A DNA stretch of 64,000 bases from a virus (IMGVR_UViG_3300010885_022465:1-64000); one strand, 5' to 3'; counted from the stretch's first letter, positions 1 through 7,243 are shown. Notes: generated from the sequence alone by a model not told the origin. Numbers and translations are program-made.

Positions 1-514
1 CACCTGAATCAGAGAAAACAGCTTGGATAGCACCAGCATCAGCAGAAGCAGCTAAGATGTCTAATGTAGAAGTTGTTCCGTTGATAGAAGCAGTAACACC
101 AGCTTCAGTATCAGCATTGATAACACCTACGAATCCAGCAACAACTTGCGCAGCAGTTGGAGCAGAACTTCCTGAAGCCCAAGAATAAGTACGTAACGCA
201 ACTAGTGGGTTAGTTTCTTTACCATACAAGAAGAAATCTTGGCGGTTAGGCAAAGTGATTTGTAGCGTATACTCTCTGCTAGCAGTTAAAGTAATAGACG
301 CTAAAGCAATAGATAACTTGTGAGCAGTACCTGCAGCATAAGTATATTTTTTTGCTTTTAAGATGTCAGCAAAACGTACTTGTAAAGCGTTCGTTCCTGC
401 TTCATCTTTTAATGTTAATAATCCACCTGCGATTGCAGCATCAGCTGTATCAGGCGTGTTTACAACAACTACCGTAGCGTAGTCAATTTGTGGCAATTTA
501 AAAGTTGCAGCCAT
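1..514 (-). CDS. Probable virion structural protein, C-terminus outside window
   Basis: Translating leftward from the ATG at 514 gives at least 171 open residues with no stop before the window edge, beginning MAATFKLPQIDYATVV. The composition is rich in Ala, Thr, Val and Ser with few Cys and Lys clusters, like abundant phage shell, decoration or tail-tube proteins, and the codon use resembles that of the capsid gene at 58751-59989. It lies downstream of the terminase operon, on the same strand as all late genes, and has its own -7 box (580-587). No named family is recognised; virion protein is inferred from composition and context. Confidence 0.75.
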   Translation of the reverse strand, partial: MAATFKLPQIDYATVVVVNTPDTADAAIAGGLLTLKDEAGTNALQVRFADILKAKKYTYAAGTAHKLSIALASITLTASREYTLQITLPNRQDFFLYGKETNPLVALRTYSWASGSSAPTAAQVVAGFVGVINADTEAGVTASINGTTSTLDILAASADAGAIQAVFSDSG

Positions 515-578
515 GTTTAATTTGTTTTGTGCACCGAGTTATAACTCTGTACTGGTTAGTAAAATGTACTGTGTACGT

Positions 579-605
579 GCAAATATATATTTTTTTTTCT
601 TGCAA
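579..605 (-). promoter_or_regulatory. Bacteroidetes-type promoter for the left-edge structural gene
   Basis: On the minus strand TATATTTGC occupies 587-579, matching the -7 element TAnnTTTG. A TTG lies at 605-603, only 15 nt upstream, so the -33 element is not ideally spaced. The predicted start falls about 60 nt before the ATG at 514. It lies back to back with the rightward promoter at 610-639. Confidence 0.5.
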
Positions 606-609
606 TCAC

Positions 610-639
610 TTGTCAGTTTAATTAAAGTAATTATATTTG
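610..639 (+). promoter_or_regulatory. Bacteroidetes-type promoter (TTG-N19-TATATTTG) for a small RNA
   Basis: TTG at 610-612 and TATATTTG at 632-639 are separated by 19 nt, the textbook spacing of the Bacteroidetes -33/-7 promoter. The predicted start at about 644 coincides with the base of the first hairpin of the RNA annotated at 643-740. No open reading frame follows before the terminator, so the product is a short RNA. Confidence 0.7.
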
Positions 640-642
640 TAA

Positions 643-740
643 CAGATAATAAGAGTATCTGACAACTTAGGACATTTGCCGAAAGGCTAATATATAACCA
701 AAAGAAAAACCCTGTACTCTTATTACAGGGTTTTTTGTTT
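643..740 (+). ncRNA. Small RNA with two hairpins whose 7-nt loops are complementary
   Basis: Hairpin 1 is a 6-bp stem (643-648 with 656-661) closing the loop ATAAGAG (649-655). Hairpin 2 is a 10-bp stem (707-716 with 724-733) closing CTCTTAT (717-723), followed by T-rich sequence. The two loops are exact reverse complements, so they could form a 7-bp kissing interaction within one molecule or between two copies. A well-formed promoter sits directly upstream and no coding frame lies inside. Function is unknown: it might be a regulatory or decoy RNA, or a terminator whose folding is gated by the upstream loop. It matches no RNA family I know. Confidence 0.55.
705..740 (+). terminator. Intrinsic terminator ending the small RNA
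   Basis: A perfect 10-bp stem (AAACCCTGTA with TACAGGGTTT, 707-716/724-733) is followed by a T-rich tract. The A-run on the left side could also let it act on leftward transcripts. Confidence 0.8.
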
Positions 741-1024
741 TATACCCTATTCCAAATAAAGCAGGTCTTAGCCTGTATGACAAGGCTCAACTAACTCAAA
801 AGGAAAGTCGAACATCTTAAATTATAGGTAGTACTTTCGTAAACTTGTGTGCCCTGTAAGCCGAACGACAAACTCAAAAACTCAACTGAAGCAGTTATGG
901 TGATGGTCAACAGTTATCTTTTATCTAAGGGGATAAGGGGTAACTTGTTTTTCATCACCTCACTTTAAATCTAAAAATCTAACAAAAGCAGTTATTAGTT
1001 AATAATGTTTTCTATATTTGTCTA
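741..1024. other. Non-coding spacer
   Basis: No convincing reading frame is seen. The stretch holds loosely repeated elements such as AACTCAA(A) and AAGCAGTTAT (twice), and ends in the promoter box before the gene at 1025. Nothing else is recognisable. Confidence 0.4.
1013..1020 (+). promoter_or_regulatory. -7 box TATATTTG immediately upstream of the 1025 gene
   Basis: TATATTTG at 1013-1020 ends only 4 nt before the GTG at 1025. No TTG sits at a suitable -33 distance. If used, the message would be essentially leaderless, or translation would begin at an internal ATG. Confidence 0.4.
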
Positions 1025-1378
1025 GTGAAAAATAACAGATTAGAAGACATAATCAATAAAGGCAAGGAACATTTTATTGCTAAATTTTTTGTCATGACTT
1101 CTATTTTGAATTCCGATGACCATGCAGTAGAGTATCAAGTGTTCTACAAGAGTAAAGGAAAAGGCAGATGGAATCCTCAATGTATTGAATACTCTAACTT
1201 GCAATATATTGTTTTAAAGCAGTTTGAGGTATTTTACTTGAGAGATATATTCGATAATAATTATGAAACAATAGTTTTTAATGAACACGGAAAAATCTAC
1301 ACGCATAAAGAAATAGGATTTAACAAAGAAGGAATCATTCCATTAAAAAACCAAGTAACACTTTTTGAAGATGAATAA
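1025..1378 (+). CDS. Hypothetical protein (117 aa)
   Basis: A GTG-started frame of 117 residues with mixed alpha/beta composition, no membrane segment and no recognised motif. It lies in a three-gene rightward insert that faces away from the surrounding leftward late genes, as accessory (moron-like) genes often do. The GTG follows a TATATTTG box by 4 nt; the next in-frame ATG is at residue 24, so the true start is uncertain. Its end overlaps the next small frame (1371-1535). Confidence 0.6.
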   Translation: MKNNRLEDIINKGKEHFIAKFFVMTSILNSDDHAVEYQVFYKSKGKGRWNPQCIEYSNLQYIVLKQFEVFYLRDIFDNNYETIVFNEHGKIYTHKEIGFNKEGIIPLKNQVTLFEDE

Positions 1379-1535
1379 AGGGGGTAAAGTTATCGTGAAT
1401 AAAGATTATGTTGTTGCATGGGAATTTGATAAACAAGAAATTCAAGTTACTTTGATAAAAAATGAAACAACTATCGGTTGGCTTTACGATGAAATAATTG
1501 AAGATAACGTTTTGCAACTAACCGATGAGCTGTAA
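1371..1535 (+). CDS. Hypothetical small protein (54 aa)
   Basis: The ATG at 1371 overlaps the end of the preceding gene and opens a 54-codon frame ending at TAA 1533-1535. The product (MNKGGKVIVNKDYVVAWEF...) is soluble, acidic near the C-terminus and of unknown function. The overlap suggests translational coupling. It is short, so the call rests on context. Confidence 0.45.
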   Translation: MNKGGKVIVNKDYVVAWEFDKQEIQVTLIKNETTIGWLYDEIIEDNVLQLTDEL

Positions 1536-1571
1536 CAAACACAGTACTTTTCAGCTTATTGGTTAATTGCT

Positions 1572-1880
1572 GTTAGCACCAGTTTTTAATTTTAAATTTA
1601 AGTATATGATAAAATGGATTGAAAGATATAGTTTCACGGATGAATCTGATGAAATGGGGAGATGGGCAAGAATGGGTGTAGTTAATGGAATAACAATTTG
1701 TTGGATTACAAGGGTAAAACATAAATATTGCACACATATGTATTTACCAACAAGACTAAGTGATTCACCTCATGAAGTTCAAGTGTTAGATACTTTTGAA
1801 GATGCTAAAGAATTTGCATACAATAAACTAAGAGAATTTGAAGTTAAATTCAACGGTTCTACTTGTTAATTGGTGCTAAC
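1572..1880. repeat. 10-bp inverted repeat flanking a small gene
   Basis: GTTAGCACCA at 1572-1581 is the exact reverse complement of TGGTGCTAAC at 1871-1880. Both copies are preceded by TTAATTG. The pair brackets only the gene at 1606-1869, which gives a cassette-like look. It could be an insertion scar, protein-binding sites or chance. Confidence 0.45.
1606..1869 (+). CDS. Hypothetical protein (87 aa)
   Basis: The ATG at 1606 (MIKWIERYSFTDE) is preferred over an upstream TTG at 1567 because the first 13 residues of the longer frame look like translated leader. The product is an 87-residue soluble protein with a Trp/Arg/Cys-containing middle; no family is recognised. It sits between the inverted repeats at 1572 and 1871 and converges on the terminase gene at a shared terminator. 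Confidence 0.55.
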   Translation: MIKWIERYSFTDESDEMGRWARMGVVNGITICWITRVKHKYCTHMYLPTRLSDSPHEVQVLDTFEDAKEFAYNKLREFEVKFNGSTC

Positions 1881-1927
1881 GTGGTATAGGCGCAATAACT
1901 TCCCGTATTGATAGAACGCAAAACAAG

Positions 1928-1958
1928 AAAGCCCTGACGTAATATCAGGGCTTTTTTT
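1928..1958 (+). terminator. Bidirectional terminator between convergent genes
   Basis: AAAGCCCTGA (1928-1937) pairs with TCAGGGCTTT (1945-1954) around a 7-nt loop and runs into T7, which overlaps the stop codon of the leftward terminase gene. Confidence 0.85.
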
Positions 1959-3993
1959 ATTTATCTAATATTCTAAGAACTTTTCCAGTAGAATCCACTA
2001 GAGCTAGTTTCATCCTGTAGTTGGTCTCTTTACATTGCACATACCTTTTGAATGTCTTCACCTCAGCCTTAGCCTGTTTAATGTTCTCGGGTTCATACCT
2101 TGAATAACATTGAGCATTTATGTATGAGAACACAATCGCGAATATGCAGTCATCATAATCGTACCTAGCATCCGCTGCCTGGTATCTTGTTTGTCTATGT
2201 GAGCTTGCAGCTTTCAAATCTTTCTCTACGAACGTCTTTAGTTGCTCCCAAAACCATGGAATATTTATTTGTTCGCCATACCCCTCTATTAACTCTTCTA
2301 GTTTTGCTAATATACGTGGCGCTGTATTCACTTTATTGGATATACCAAACCATTTACCACCATGTGTTTTTAAGTACTCAGGAAGCGATGAATTTGACGT
2401 AAATTTGTGCTTAAATCCTAACATTTCCTGGAAATCTATGTGCATATCACCGATGTTATTCTCCACTAATTCCTTGATTCCACCCCTATTTTCTTGGTCA
2501 TAATACAAAGATTGCAGTAAAACTTGCAGATATGTCTCTTTAAATTTCTTTTCTCTATGAAAAACTACCGATGCTACGGAGTTTGTTAGGGAATCCCATA
2601 CGGCACTACACATTTTTGAGTGTCCTGTCTCTGAATTGATGGGGTCAGTACCTTGATAGAACCTATGTACCCAGCATTCTTTAGCTGGTGGGTGAGTTAT
2701 TACTACTGTTGAGGTCATAACGTGGTCTCTATCTCCTGTGCTCATCCATTTAGCCCCTATAATTCTATATGGAACGTATGAATCAGGTGTAGGTTGCAGT
2801 ACATCGAATATAGGTTCGAAGTATCCGTAGTCAATAGGAACTTCCATACCATATATTTGATGCAACCTGTCATTACAATAGTTTACAGGAACAAGAGTTT
2901 TTGATTTACGCAAGAACATATCGTCAATGGTAATTGGGTATGCCTGGTGAAACTGAACTTTAGCAATCTCTCCCTGTCTTGTGCCTTCTTGTGCCTTGTA
3001 TGCTTTAATCTCGTTATTAATAAACTTATCTGTCACCCCTCTTCGTGCATATGCGTTAAAGAACAATGGTATAATTCCATACTTAAAGTTTCTTTTCTGC
3101 CATTCGGATAAACACTGCTTAAACTCGGACTCAAATACTGAACCCCCTTTGTCCATCTCTCCACCTGTACCCCAAGCCATGAATTGTTGTTGCATTATCA
3201 TCTCGTCTTGTTCAGGGTCGTACTTAAATAGTGCAGGTCTACCTTCACGCATCATCTCACCAAAGATTTCAAACAATCCAATCTCATCGACAAACACGCA
3301 TGACGGAGAACCCCCATTGATTGCTGTGACGCTAGGACTATCTACCTGAAACATTGAAGCACCCCCTTCATCTTTACCTTTCTTGTCCCCTTTTTTCTCC
3401 ATGTTCATTAATGAAGCTGTCCAGTTCTTTACTTCTTGAGACATAAAGGCTGGTAGTTTTGTGAACGCCCACTTTACTTTATCACGAAATATTTCTTCCC
3501 CCTTGTCTTTGGAGTGGGTAATGAATTTTATGAAGTATGATTTGTTTAGGTTTACGCGTTTCATACCTGCTAGGCACATGGTAGTTGTAAATCCAATCTG
3601 ACGAGCCTTACCAATCATTGTTGAGTATCCGCAGTCGTATAGGAATAACAGTATCTTTTGTGCATCCCATGCTTGGTATTTAAGTTTACCATCTAGCGCA
3701 GTCTGTTCTTTTATCCATCCGTATTTATTGCAGAAGTATAGTGTGTTGTCATTACATTTCTGTATCTCATCCTCTAGCCATTCTATCTGTTCGGACTCTG
3801 TGTTGAAGTCTTGAATTTCCGTTAGGTCATCAAGCAACTGTTCTGCATGTAGGCAATATGTTTCAAAAGGTTCGTATGTTGTTCTGTACTGATACCCTCT
3901 ATTCATGGAGTCTATCCATTTTATGAATTCTTCAGGATAGTCAAATTGTTTATGTGATGGATACCAGTCTGTTGTTTCTAGTTGTTTAGTCAT
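1957..3993 (-). CDS. terL: Terminase large subunit (ATPase/nuclease)
   Basis: This is the motor that packages DNA into the prohead through the portal and cuts the concatemer. The N-terminal ATPase shows an arginine-type Walker A (GKARQIGFTTT, about residues 128-138) and Walker B CVFVDE (232-237). The C-terminal half carries spaced acidic residues (STGDRDH; DARYDYDD near the end) consistent with the RNase H-fold nuclease. Its 678 residues are typical for TerL. Its start overlaps the stop of a 32-residue membrane peptide (3990-4088), so the genes are translationally coupled. It is the last gene of the leftward terminase operon before the terminator at 1928-1958. Confidence 0.93.
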   Translation of the reverse strand: MTKQLETTDWYPSHKQFDYPEEFIKWIDSMNRGYQYRTTYEPFETYCLHAEQLLDDLTEIQDFNTESEQIEWLEDEIQKCNDNTLYFCNKYGWIKEQTALDGKLKYQAWDAQKILLFLYDCGYSTMIGKARQIGFTTTMCLAGMKRVNLNKSYFIKFITHSKDKGEEIFRDKVKWAFTKLPAFMSQEVKNWTASLMNMEKKGDKKGKDEGGASMFQVDSPSVTAINGGSPSCVFVDEIGLFEIFGEMMREGRPALFKYDPEQDEMIMQQQFMAWGTGGEMDKGGSVFESEFKQCLSEWQKRNFKYGIIPLFFNAYARRGVTDKFINNEIKAYKAQEGTRQGEIAKVQFHQAYPITIDDMFLRKSKTLVPVNYCNDRLHQIYGMEVPIDYGYFEPIFDVLQPTPDSYVPYRIIGAKWMSTGDRDHVMTSTVVITHPPAKECWVHRFYQGTDPINSETGHSKMCSAVWDSLTNSVASVVFHREKKFKETYLQVLLQSLYYDQENRGGIKELVENNIGDMHIDFQEMLGFKHKFTSNSSLPEYLKTHGGKWFGISNKVNTAPRILAKLEELIEGYGEQINIPWFWEQLKTFVEKDLKAASSHRQTRYQAADARYDYDDCIFAIVFSYINAQCYSRYEPENIKQAKAEVKTFKRYVQCKETNYRMKLALVDSTGKVLRILDK

Positions 3994-4088
3994 TTTACGA
4001 TTGTAATGTAGTATTTAATTAAGGCAAATGAAAATATTCCTATTAAGACGAGTATCATCATCAATTCGTCCTCAGGGTCTTTATTCAT
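3990..4088 (-). CDS. Putative 32-aa membrane peptide
   Basis: This tiny frame exactly fills the gap between the wHTH gene and terL: its ATG (4088) overlaps the upstream stop region and its TGA overlaps the ATG of terL (ATGA). The product begins MNKDPEDELMMILVLIGIF, a charged N-terminus followed by one hydrophobic helix (about residues 9-30). Precise coupling on both sides argues that it is translated. No function is known; it may simply keep ribosomes moving into terL. Confidence 0.5.
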   Translation of the reverse strand: MNKDPEDELMMILVLIGIFSFALIKYYITIVK

Positions 4089-4629
4089 CATCTTCCATTG
4101 GATTGTATTCCGTGCTACCATCTAGTGCTTGTTGCTCCATAGCCTTATACGAAGTTACGCATAAAAACAATTTTTTCATTGTTCCTTTGTATAGGTGTAT
4201 AGGGTTTACCATGTATATCCTATGGTTTTTTACTTTCTCCATTCGTATAACATCTTCGACTAGTAGCTGTTTGATTGCTGCTTGAGCATACCTACTACTT
4301 ACCCCTGTGCATTTTATGATGTCTCTAATTCCGTATCCTTTGACTTGGTTTCCGTAGTTCATTACACGCGCAAAGAAACGCAATATTCGTAGCGACGATG
4401 GCGTTAGTTTTTCCTGAATATTTATCCCCTCCTGGAATGTTACATAGTACTTTAGTTTCTTTCGTTTGTTTATGGAGTTAATTATTTCTGTTGCTTGTGA
4501 CTCATACGCTTCGGCAATTTTTACAAATTCACCTTTTGCGTTTTTCATGTATAAGTCAAAGTCTTTCTGTCTTGTTGCTGCTATCCTATCGGCTTCTAGC
4601 AATAACATATCGAATACTATATCTGTCAT
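4081..4629 (-). CDS. Winged-helix DNA-binding protein, possible small terminase
   Basis: A 182-residue protein. A helical N-terminal half is followed by a winged-helix segment around residues 95-160 (GIRDIIKCTGVSSRYAQAAI then a basic wing VKNHRIYMVNPIHLYKG). The MVNP...KG ending resembles RepL-type replication proteins and related wHTH domains. Its place immediately before terL makes a small terminase (DNA-recognition) role attractive, but that is inferred from synteny. It overlaps its neighbours by a few bases. Confidence 0.55.
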   Translation of the reverse strand: MTDIVFDMLLLEADRIAATRQKDFDLYMKNAKGEFVKIAEAYESQATEIINSINKRKKLKYYVTFQEGINIQEKLTPSSLRILRFFARVMNYGNQVKGYGIRDIIKCTGVSSRYAQAAIKQLLVEDVIRMEKVKNHRIYMVNPIHLYKGTMKKLFLCVTSYKAMEQQALDGSTEYNPMEDDE

Positions 4630-5078
4630 TATTTTCCTGGTTTATGATTTGGGTTTCCTGACCAAAAGGCATCGCACGCTCTATCAAACTTCGGCATTAC
4701 ACAAGATGTCAATAGTGTCAATAGTGTCAATAGTGTCAACTTGGAAAGTATTTGTGTTACGTTGTATCTAATTTTCCTTAGTCTCCCTGTTCGTTGTTTA
4801 TGTTCTTCGTTTACCATGAACAATGCGCTATTTAGAAATCTCTCAAATTCCTTTATGCTCATGTTTCCTTTGAGTTTGTTACATTCTCCGCAGGCTACTA
4901 CTTTGTTATCGTTACTAAGTTTACCTCCCCTACTCTTTGGGTACAGGTGGTCGACAGTTCTTGAATGTACGTCTAACTCCCTTAGGCAATATGCACATAC
5001 GGAAAGGTTTACTCCTAGCTTACTAAATTCGTGTTCCATTTTGTTGTTCATGTACGTGGTCAATATATTTTCTTGCAT
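4629..5078 (-). CDS. HNH endonuclease with unusual hydrophobic C-terminus
   Basis: The core has the HNH signature: CAYC (C28, C31), the catalytic DH pair (D43-H44), Asn at 56-58 and a second CGEC (C63, C66) followed by NKLKG. Phage HNH enzymes next to terminase genes often nick or cleave DNA during packaging, which fits the location. The first ATG (5078) overlaps the upstream gene by 56 nt; ATGs at 5051 or 5039 are alternatives. Beyond about residue 110 the protein leaves the HNH fold and runs through a 9-bp-repeat-encoded LTL tract ending in LTSC (C126), which looks like a lipoprotein signal. Confidence 0.8.
   Translation of the reverse strand: MQENILTTYMNNKMEHEFSKLGVNLSVCAYCLRELDVHSRTVDHLYPKSRGGKLSNDNKVVACGECNKLKGNMSIKEFERFLNSALFMVNEEHKQRTGRLRKIRYNVTQILSKLTLLTLLTLLTSCVMPKFDRACDAFWSGNPNHKPGK
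4707..4740 (-). repeat. 9-bp tandem repeat inside the HNH gene
   Basis: TGTCAATAG is repeated three times (4707-4733) with a partial fourth copy. On the coding strand it gives repeated Leu-Thr-Leu units. Such in-frame repeats can change copy number by slippage. Confidence 0.8.
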
Positions 5079-5457
5079 CTGCTTTGCTCATTAGTACTGC
5101 TGTATGTTTATTTTTTTTCATCCAGTCATTTACTAGGTGGTATGTATCTGCGTGGTGGTTACTTTTCTTCTGTTCAGTGTATAGCACGGACAGGGTATCT
5201 TCGTTTGTGTGGTCGAACCATTGTTTATTTACGTACACATACTGTTGTGTTTTATATCCACCAAAATCATTCTCTACAACTCTAGTTCCGAATATTGTTT
5301 TCACGTATCCATAGTCTCTTATGTCATCATGTAGTTTTGCTTCATGATACATTTTCTCTCCTTTAAGATTTGTCACATCTAAATATTCAAATATTGTTTT
5401 GTTGTTAGCTCCAACATACAATACAAAATCATTCTCCTTAAAATCTACCTTTATCAT
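5023..5457 (-). CDS. Hypothetical protein (144 aa)
   Basis: A soluble protein rich in Tyr, Asp and Lys, with a charged, His-containing C-terminal helix (KSNHHADTYHLVNDWMKK). No domain is recognised. Its start abuts the stop of the 80-residue gene upstream and its end overlaps the HNH gene, so it belongs to the terminase operon. Confidence 0.6.
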   Translation of the reverse strand: MIKVDFKENDFVLYVGANNKTIFEYLDVTNLKGEKMYHEAKLHDDIRDYGYVKTIFGTRVVENDFGGYKTQQYVYVNKQWFDHTNEDTLSVLYTEQKKSNHHADTYHLVNDWMKKNKHTAVLMSKADARKYIDHVHEQQNGTRI

Positions 5458-5699
5458 TAATCTAATCTTTTAAATCCGTTATTAGTTAGTGTGAATCTAG
5501 CTTGTCCATTCACCCATGTATTCCCTTCTACGTTTACCATCCCTGTCTGTCTAGCTACGTCTAGGTACTTCTCCATATTGATACCCTCCCCCTTATGAAA
5601 ATGCTCTACTAATCTAATTAGTAATCTACACTTCTCATCGGGAAAACAATCCTTATTGATAATATCCATTATCTCTTTCTCTAATATTGCAGCACTCAT
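5457..5699 (-). CDS. Hypothetical protein (80 aa)
   Basis: A small soluble protein with a helical N-terminal half (residues 1-50) and a beta-like C-terminus (WVNGQARFTLTNNGF), which could be a minimal winged helix. Its ATG overlaps the TGA of the 58-residue gene (ATGA), showing operon membership. Function unknown. Confidence 0.6.
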   Translation of the reverse strand: MSAAILEKEIMDIINKDCFPDEKCRLLIRLVEHFHKGEGINMEKYLDVARQTGMVNVEGNTWVNGQARFTLTNNGFKRLD

Positions 5700-5872
5700 A
5701 TGTATTTTAGTTGTTTAGGTTTACTACTCAAAAGAACTGTTACACATAAGAAAGATAACTCTATCTCATATACTCTACCATCAAATCTTGGATACCTATT
5801 AAACAATACACTAGGAATAAGATACCATGCCTGTAGGTTATACCATGCATCTAACTTAACATTTCTTTTCAT
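5696..5872 (-). CDS. Hypothetical protein (58 aa), first gene of terminase operon
   Basis: The ATG at 5872 opens MKRNVKLDAWYNLQAWYLIP..., ending in a TGA that overlaps the next start codon. Lying 34 nt downstream of a -7 box (5906-5913), it is the first gene of the leftward operon. The aromatic-rich sequence has no clear membrane helix or family. A rightward frame over the same bases (5700-5891) is judged to be its shadow. Confidence 0.55.
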   Translation of the reverse strand: MKRNVKLDAWYNLQAWYLIPSVLFNRYPRFDGRVYEIELSFLCVTVLLSSKPKQLKYI

Positions 5873-5905
5873 ATTACTTGCTTTATATTAAAAAATTTAG
5901 TATTG

Positions 5906-5913
5906 CAAATATA
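5906..5913 (-). promoter_or_regulatory. -7 box TATATTTG for the terminase operon
   Basis: CAAATATA on the plus strand reads TATATTTG leftward, about 34 nt before the first ATG of the operon (5872). No well-spaced TTG is visible, so a phage activator might be needed. Confidence 0.45.
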
Positions 5914-6206
5914 ATACAATTTACATGTAAAAAACACATTTCCTCAAAAGTTTGTACGCATAAATACAAAGCAAATTGTCACCACAAAAAGCAACACTAA
6001 CTTATTGACAATCAACTACATAACTCCCCGTGCTATATATGTTCCTTTTGGATAGTCCTTAATGGCTAGTATGAGTAATCCCATTACGAATGCCCATATA
6101 GATGCAGTCCTAGAGCTCTAATCAGGTACCAATATGTAAAACATACCCCTCCCCTTTTTAAAAACATCCTTACGTAACTCACTGGTAATTAGGTAAATTT
6201 TTGAAA

Positions 6207-6251
6207 TACGTCTGTGGGTTTTTTGTGAAAAATATGCGGTACGTCTGTGGG
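6207..6251. repeat. Pair of 12-bp direct repeats, 33 bp apart
   Basis: TACGTCTGTGGG occurs at 6207-6218 and again at 6240-6251. The 33-bp step is about three helical turns, so two proteins bound here would lie on the same DNA face. Candidate operator or origin sites. Confidence 0.6.
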
Positions 6252-6671
6252 GGGCTTACTCGACCACATGTATCCCCCACCTCCTTCAACCGAAAACCGA
6301 ACATTCTGATTATCAACACTTTACGATCGTGTTTTTCTGCTTTTCACCCTTAATTATTTGATTCTCACACACTTACACACTACCTAAGTTGTTCACAGGT
6401 GTTAATTTATTGATACTCAGTTAGTTGAGGGTGTTTAGTGGTGTGTTACCCCCGCCGAAAATTCACCTTATTTCAGTACTTTTGTGGCTACTTTTTTACC
6501 TTATTTTGTCCCGTTTTTGCCTGTTTTTTGGGTACTTCTGAAATTATTTTCACTTTTTTTAAATTATTTTTTATCGTCATATATCCTTGATTTTCAGTTT
6601 GTTATCCTCATGTACGCGCGCGCGAATCCAACTTCAATTCAAATTAAATTTTCAAATTAGAATTTATATAG

Positions 6672-6679
6672 TATATTTG
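6672..6679 (+). promoter_or_regulatory. -7 box TATATTTG in the control region
   Basis: TATATTTG at 6672-6679, preceded by an AT-rich tract without a clear TTG. It would give a transcript with about 560 nt of leader before the first early gene at 7244, or a separate RNA from this region. Confidence 0.4.
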
Positions 6680-6910
6680 TCCTGTCCCTCAGTCAAAACA
6701 ACGACACACAACAGGGCACCACGCTTGCATCGGTAGGGTGGTTATAGATAAAGGTTTGTGTATGGTACGCTGTACATATAACGAATATAGGAAATTGCTA
6801 TGCACGAACTGACAGAAAAGGTTATGTTGCTTAGGGTGGATAAGTATGTTCGGACTTGAAATAAGGTTTACGAATTTGTTGGCAAAACGACAAAGCAACC
6901 GATATTATTA

Positions 6911-6960
6911 CGTGTACATGGGCGTTTAGGCGTGTACGTTCCCTAGGGAACACGTGTATA
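6911..6960. promoter_or_regulatory. Palindrome with flanking CGTGTAC repeats (putative operator)
   Basis: GTTCCCTAGGGAAC (6938-6951) is a perfect 14-bp palindrome. CGTGTAC occurs at 6911-6917 and 6931-6937, with CACGTGTAT following the palindrome. This symmetric site upstream of the early genes suggests a dimeric regulator, for instance the XRE protein encoded at 12696-12953. Confidence 0.5.
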
Positions 6961-7189
6961 TAGTGTAATATTAGGACTTTGTGGCAAGAGGGTGCAAAAC
7001 GTAAATTATGGGGTGCAATTATTAAGGTAGGGATACCACACTAATAACGTGTGAATTGTGCGAAGTAAAGGATATAAGGCAATATTGAGTAATTAACACA
7101 ATTACGTGAAATATAGTACGACTTTACTTGAAAAAATGTTTCTTGAATTTCTTATATAGTTGGTTTACTGAAGAGTACAAAAGTACGAA

Positions 7190-7220
7190 ACGAACGTGTG
7201 AATAATAGTAACACGTTCGT
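7190..7220. promoter_or_regulatory. 10-bp inverted repeat just upstream of first early gene
   Basis: ACGAACGTGT (7190-7199) and ACACGTTCGT (7211-7220) are perfect reverse complements around 11 nt, ending 23 bp before the ATG at 7244. It could be an operator or a hairpin in the leader RNA. There is no T-run, so it is not a terminator. Confidence 0.55.
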
Positions 7221-7243
7221 ATAAACCTATAAAATTATATATC

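Larger units (their letters stand above)
5914..7243. other. Large non-coding control region between divergent operons
   Basis: About 1.3 kb without a credible gene separates the leftward terminase operon from the rightward early genes. It holds direct repeats (6207/6240), an alternating CG tract within ACGCGCGCGCGAA (about 6614-6626), AT-rich tracts (about 6540-6590 and 6640-6670), a -7 box (6672), a 14-bp palindrome (6938-6951) and a strong inverted repeat (7190-7220). An operator or switch region, possibly with a secondary origin or long leader RNA, is the likeliest reading. The 69-codon leftward frame at 6689-6898 is not credible. Confidence 0.6.

Noticed and set aside
1335-1517. Leftward 60-codon frame across the accessory genes
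   Set aside because: Shadow of the rightward genes at 1025 and 1371, which chain by overlap.
1536-1930. Integron attC-like sites around the 1606-1869 gene
   Set aside because: The flanks resemble cassette ends, but the core sites do not fit the RYYYAAC/GTTRRRY pattern and no integrase is present.
5700-5891. Rightward 63-codon frame
   Set aside because: It is antisense to a better leftward gene (5696-5872) that is coupled to its neighbour and follows a promoter box.
6689-6898. Leftward 69-codon frame in the control region
   Set aside because: No coding-like composition, no leader, and it overlaps palindromic regulatory sequence; likely chance.
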